DNA of 64,000 nt from an uncultured Bacteroidales bacterium (GTDB taxonomy: Bacteria; Bacteroidota; Bacteroidia; Bacteroidales; Bacteroidaceae), in NCBI GenBank assembly GCA_902763865.1, contig CACWTR010000011.1:1-64000 (forward strand). Reading direction: 5' to 3'. Made by a program: the position numbers and the translations under genes. Of the stretch, positions 63,003 to 64,000 are shown in pieces; the first letter of the stretch is position 1, and the number at the start of each line of letters is the position of its first letter. The notes under the pieces are model-generated. The model did no database searches, was not told the origin of the DNA, and was given only the letters and a program-made list of their open reading frames with translations.

Positions 63003-64000
63003 ATGAATTTCTTCAACAATAAGACCAAGAAAGAGGAACCGCAGAAGCCATCCGCGCAGGAAGAAGGCGACGTTCCTGCCCAGGCTGGCGCTGCAGCCGT
63101 CTCCCCTGCCCCGACGAGCAGCACACTCTACCCCCAACGTGACAAGCGCATACTGAACAGTACGCAACTCCAGCGCGTCAAGGATGCCAAGCGACTGGCC
63201 GAGACAAAGCTGAACGGGCTGGAGGAAAGTCTTGCACGGCTGCAGGCACAGCAGCGGTGGCTGCGCCGCTACAACGAGACGCGCATAAGCCTGGAACGGG
63301 AAAAGAAACATCTCTTCGAGTTGGGAAAGCAGAAAGCCATCCTGGCTTCCGATGCCAGCATGCTGGAACGCTACAACAGCTTCGAAACCATTCACGGCAC
63401 CTACCAGAGGCTCTCCGTCGTGAACGAACAGATAGGCTTCGACAAGCGCGGACTGAGCGAGCTGGAACGCGAAGCGGAAGAGAACCGCAACAAGATGACC
63501 GACCAGGAGAAGAGGCTGCAACAGGCTAGCGAACAATTCCAGACTGTCAACACCTCCTTTCTAGACATTCTGGACAATGTCTGCCTGGCCTTCCACATGA
63601 CCGGAAGCAGCGAAGCACACGATGCCGAAGCCGCTTTCCTGAACAACCATATAAATAATATAAATGAGGAAATCGAGGCACAGACGTCCGTAATAGCCGA
63701 GACGGAGCGCAACATCGGGACTCTCCGTCAGGAGCTGGAGGAACTATATGCCTGGCGACAGAACATGGAGATGCACGAGAGCATGCTGCAGCACGGCGAA
63801 GCTATCCTGCTGCGGCTGGGGGCAATGCAGGAAATCAGCGAGCAACGCAGCCAGCTGCAGCAGAAACGTCAGCAGGCACTCAAGCGGCAGGACGAAGAGA
63901 ACGAGATGCTGAGCAGGACCTTCGCACAGTATCAGGACCTCCTCTCGCAAATAAAGACTACCGAGGCAGAGCTCAGTATTCACCGCTCCTATATCCACGA
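63003..64000 (+). CDS. Large coiled-coil protein (partial, runs off the end)
   Basis: 332 codons are open to the window edge without a stop. After a charged N-terminus and an Ala/Pro linker (residues 20-40) the sequence is heptad-rich and made of Glu, Gln, Arg and Leu (for example RVKDAKRLAETKLNGLEESL and SQLQQKRQQALKRQDEENEM). No P-loop or enzyme motif is seen in this part. It could be a cytoskeletal or scaffold protein. It is divergent from hisS and has its own promoter. Confidence 0.8.
   Translation, partial: MNFFNNKTKKEEPQKPSAQEEGDVPAQAGAAAVSPAPTSSTLYPQRDKRILNSTQLQRVKDAKRLAETKLNGLEESLARLQAQQRWLRRYNETRISLEREKKHLFELGKQKAILASDASMLERYNSFETIHGTYQRLSVVNEQIGFDKRGLSELEREAEENRNKMTDQEKRLQQASEQFQTVNTSFLDILDNVCLAFHMTGSSEAHDAEAAFLNNHINNINEEIEAQTSVIAETERNIGTLRQELEELYAWRQNMEMHESMLQHGEAILLRLGAMQEISEQRSQLQQKRQQALKRQDEENEMLSRTFAQYQDLLSQIKTTEAELSIHRSYIH

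Overview
The window reads as chromosomal DNA from a Bacteroidota bacterium, most likely Prevotellaceae. The pointers are the many -7 boxes of the form TAnnTTTG ahead of genes, the split glycine dehydrogenase (gcvPA/gcvPB), GldE, a DUF5103 type IX secretion 'plug' domain, DUF1460 amidase beside AmpG, GH92/GH32 glycosidases and a Na+-pumping methylmalonyl-CoA decarboxylase set. Codon use is AAG/CTG/GCC-rich, so the genome is fairly GC-rich for the group. I recognise no rRNA, tRNA, CRISPR, phage or insertion sequence. The genus is inference.

Layout. 650-5497 (+): thiC-thiF-thiH-thiE and a HAD phosphatase. 5518-11862 (-): a tight seven-gene run (secreted unknown, HPr-kinase-like ATPase, S26-type peptidase, PqqD-like protein, a TRIC-channel/T9SS-plug fusion, AmpG, DUF1460 amidase). 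11941-19477: DPP IV, NhaA, a secreted phosphodiesterase-like lipoprotein, ssb-gldE and an SDR. 19691-26676 (+): gyrA, two paralogous TPR proteins and a HerA/FtsK-like ATPase. 26729-30988 (-): a coiled-coil secreted protein, a CBM9-like protein, CDP-alcohol phosphatidyltransferase, an IspD/TarI-type cytidylyltransferase and an EFR1 ferredoxin/flavodoxin. 31385-40421 (+): a DnaQ-like exonuclease, then lplA-gcvT-gcvH-gcvPA-gcvPB-lpdA, then DUF1080 and Gfo/Idh genes for 3-keto-sugar chemistry. 40518-44598 (-): mmdA, OadG-like, a double-biotinyl carrier and the beta subunit. 45044-49804 (-): TrpB2, GH32 and a POT transporter. 49919-53345 (+): SulP, then SPFH, a small DUF4177-like protein and an Arc-type ribbon-helix-helix protein. 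53439-57530 (-): GH99-like and GH92 glycosidases. 57891-62860 (-): hisS, rsmI-like, GT2, radC, DUF59, lpxH. From 63003 (+) a large coiled-coil protein runs off the end.

How the genes work together. lplA attaches lipoate to the GcvH made just downstream, and lpdA closes the glycine cleavage cycle, so this block is nearly self-contained. The mmd genes form one Na+-pumping decarboxylase, typical of propionate formation. AmpG and DUF1460 fit muropeptide recovery. The GH99-like/GH92 pair fits mannoside trimming.

Most unusual: the intergenic spaces carry compact palindromic arrays with a constant 21-22 bp pitch. Four are exactly 68 bp long and share one plan: three 14-bp palindromic cores joined by two 8-bp linkers (GCAATTGC) and bounded by GTTGC/GCAAC. 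Their cores come from two interchangeable sequence types, giving the combinations aaa, bab, baa and bbb. A fifth array (23594-23661) has the same 5-14-8-14-8-14-5 geometry with a third sequence type. Two more (44879-44960 and about 57671-57843) have 21- and 22-bp pitch with other sequences. I know of no described family with this modular plan. Separately, simple repeats common between genes appear to have entered several coding regions in frame.
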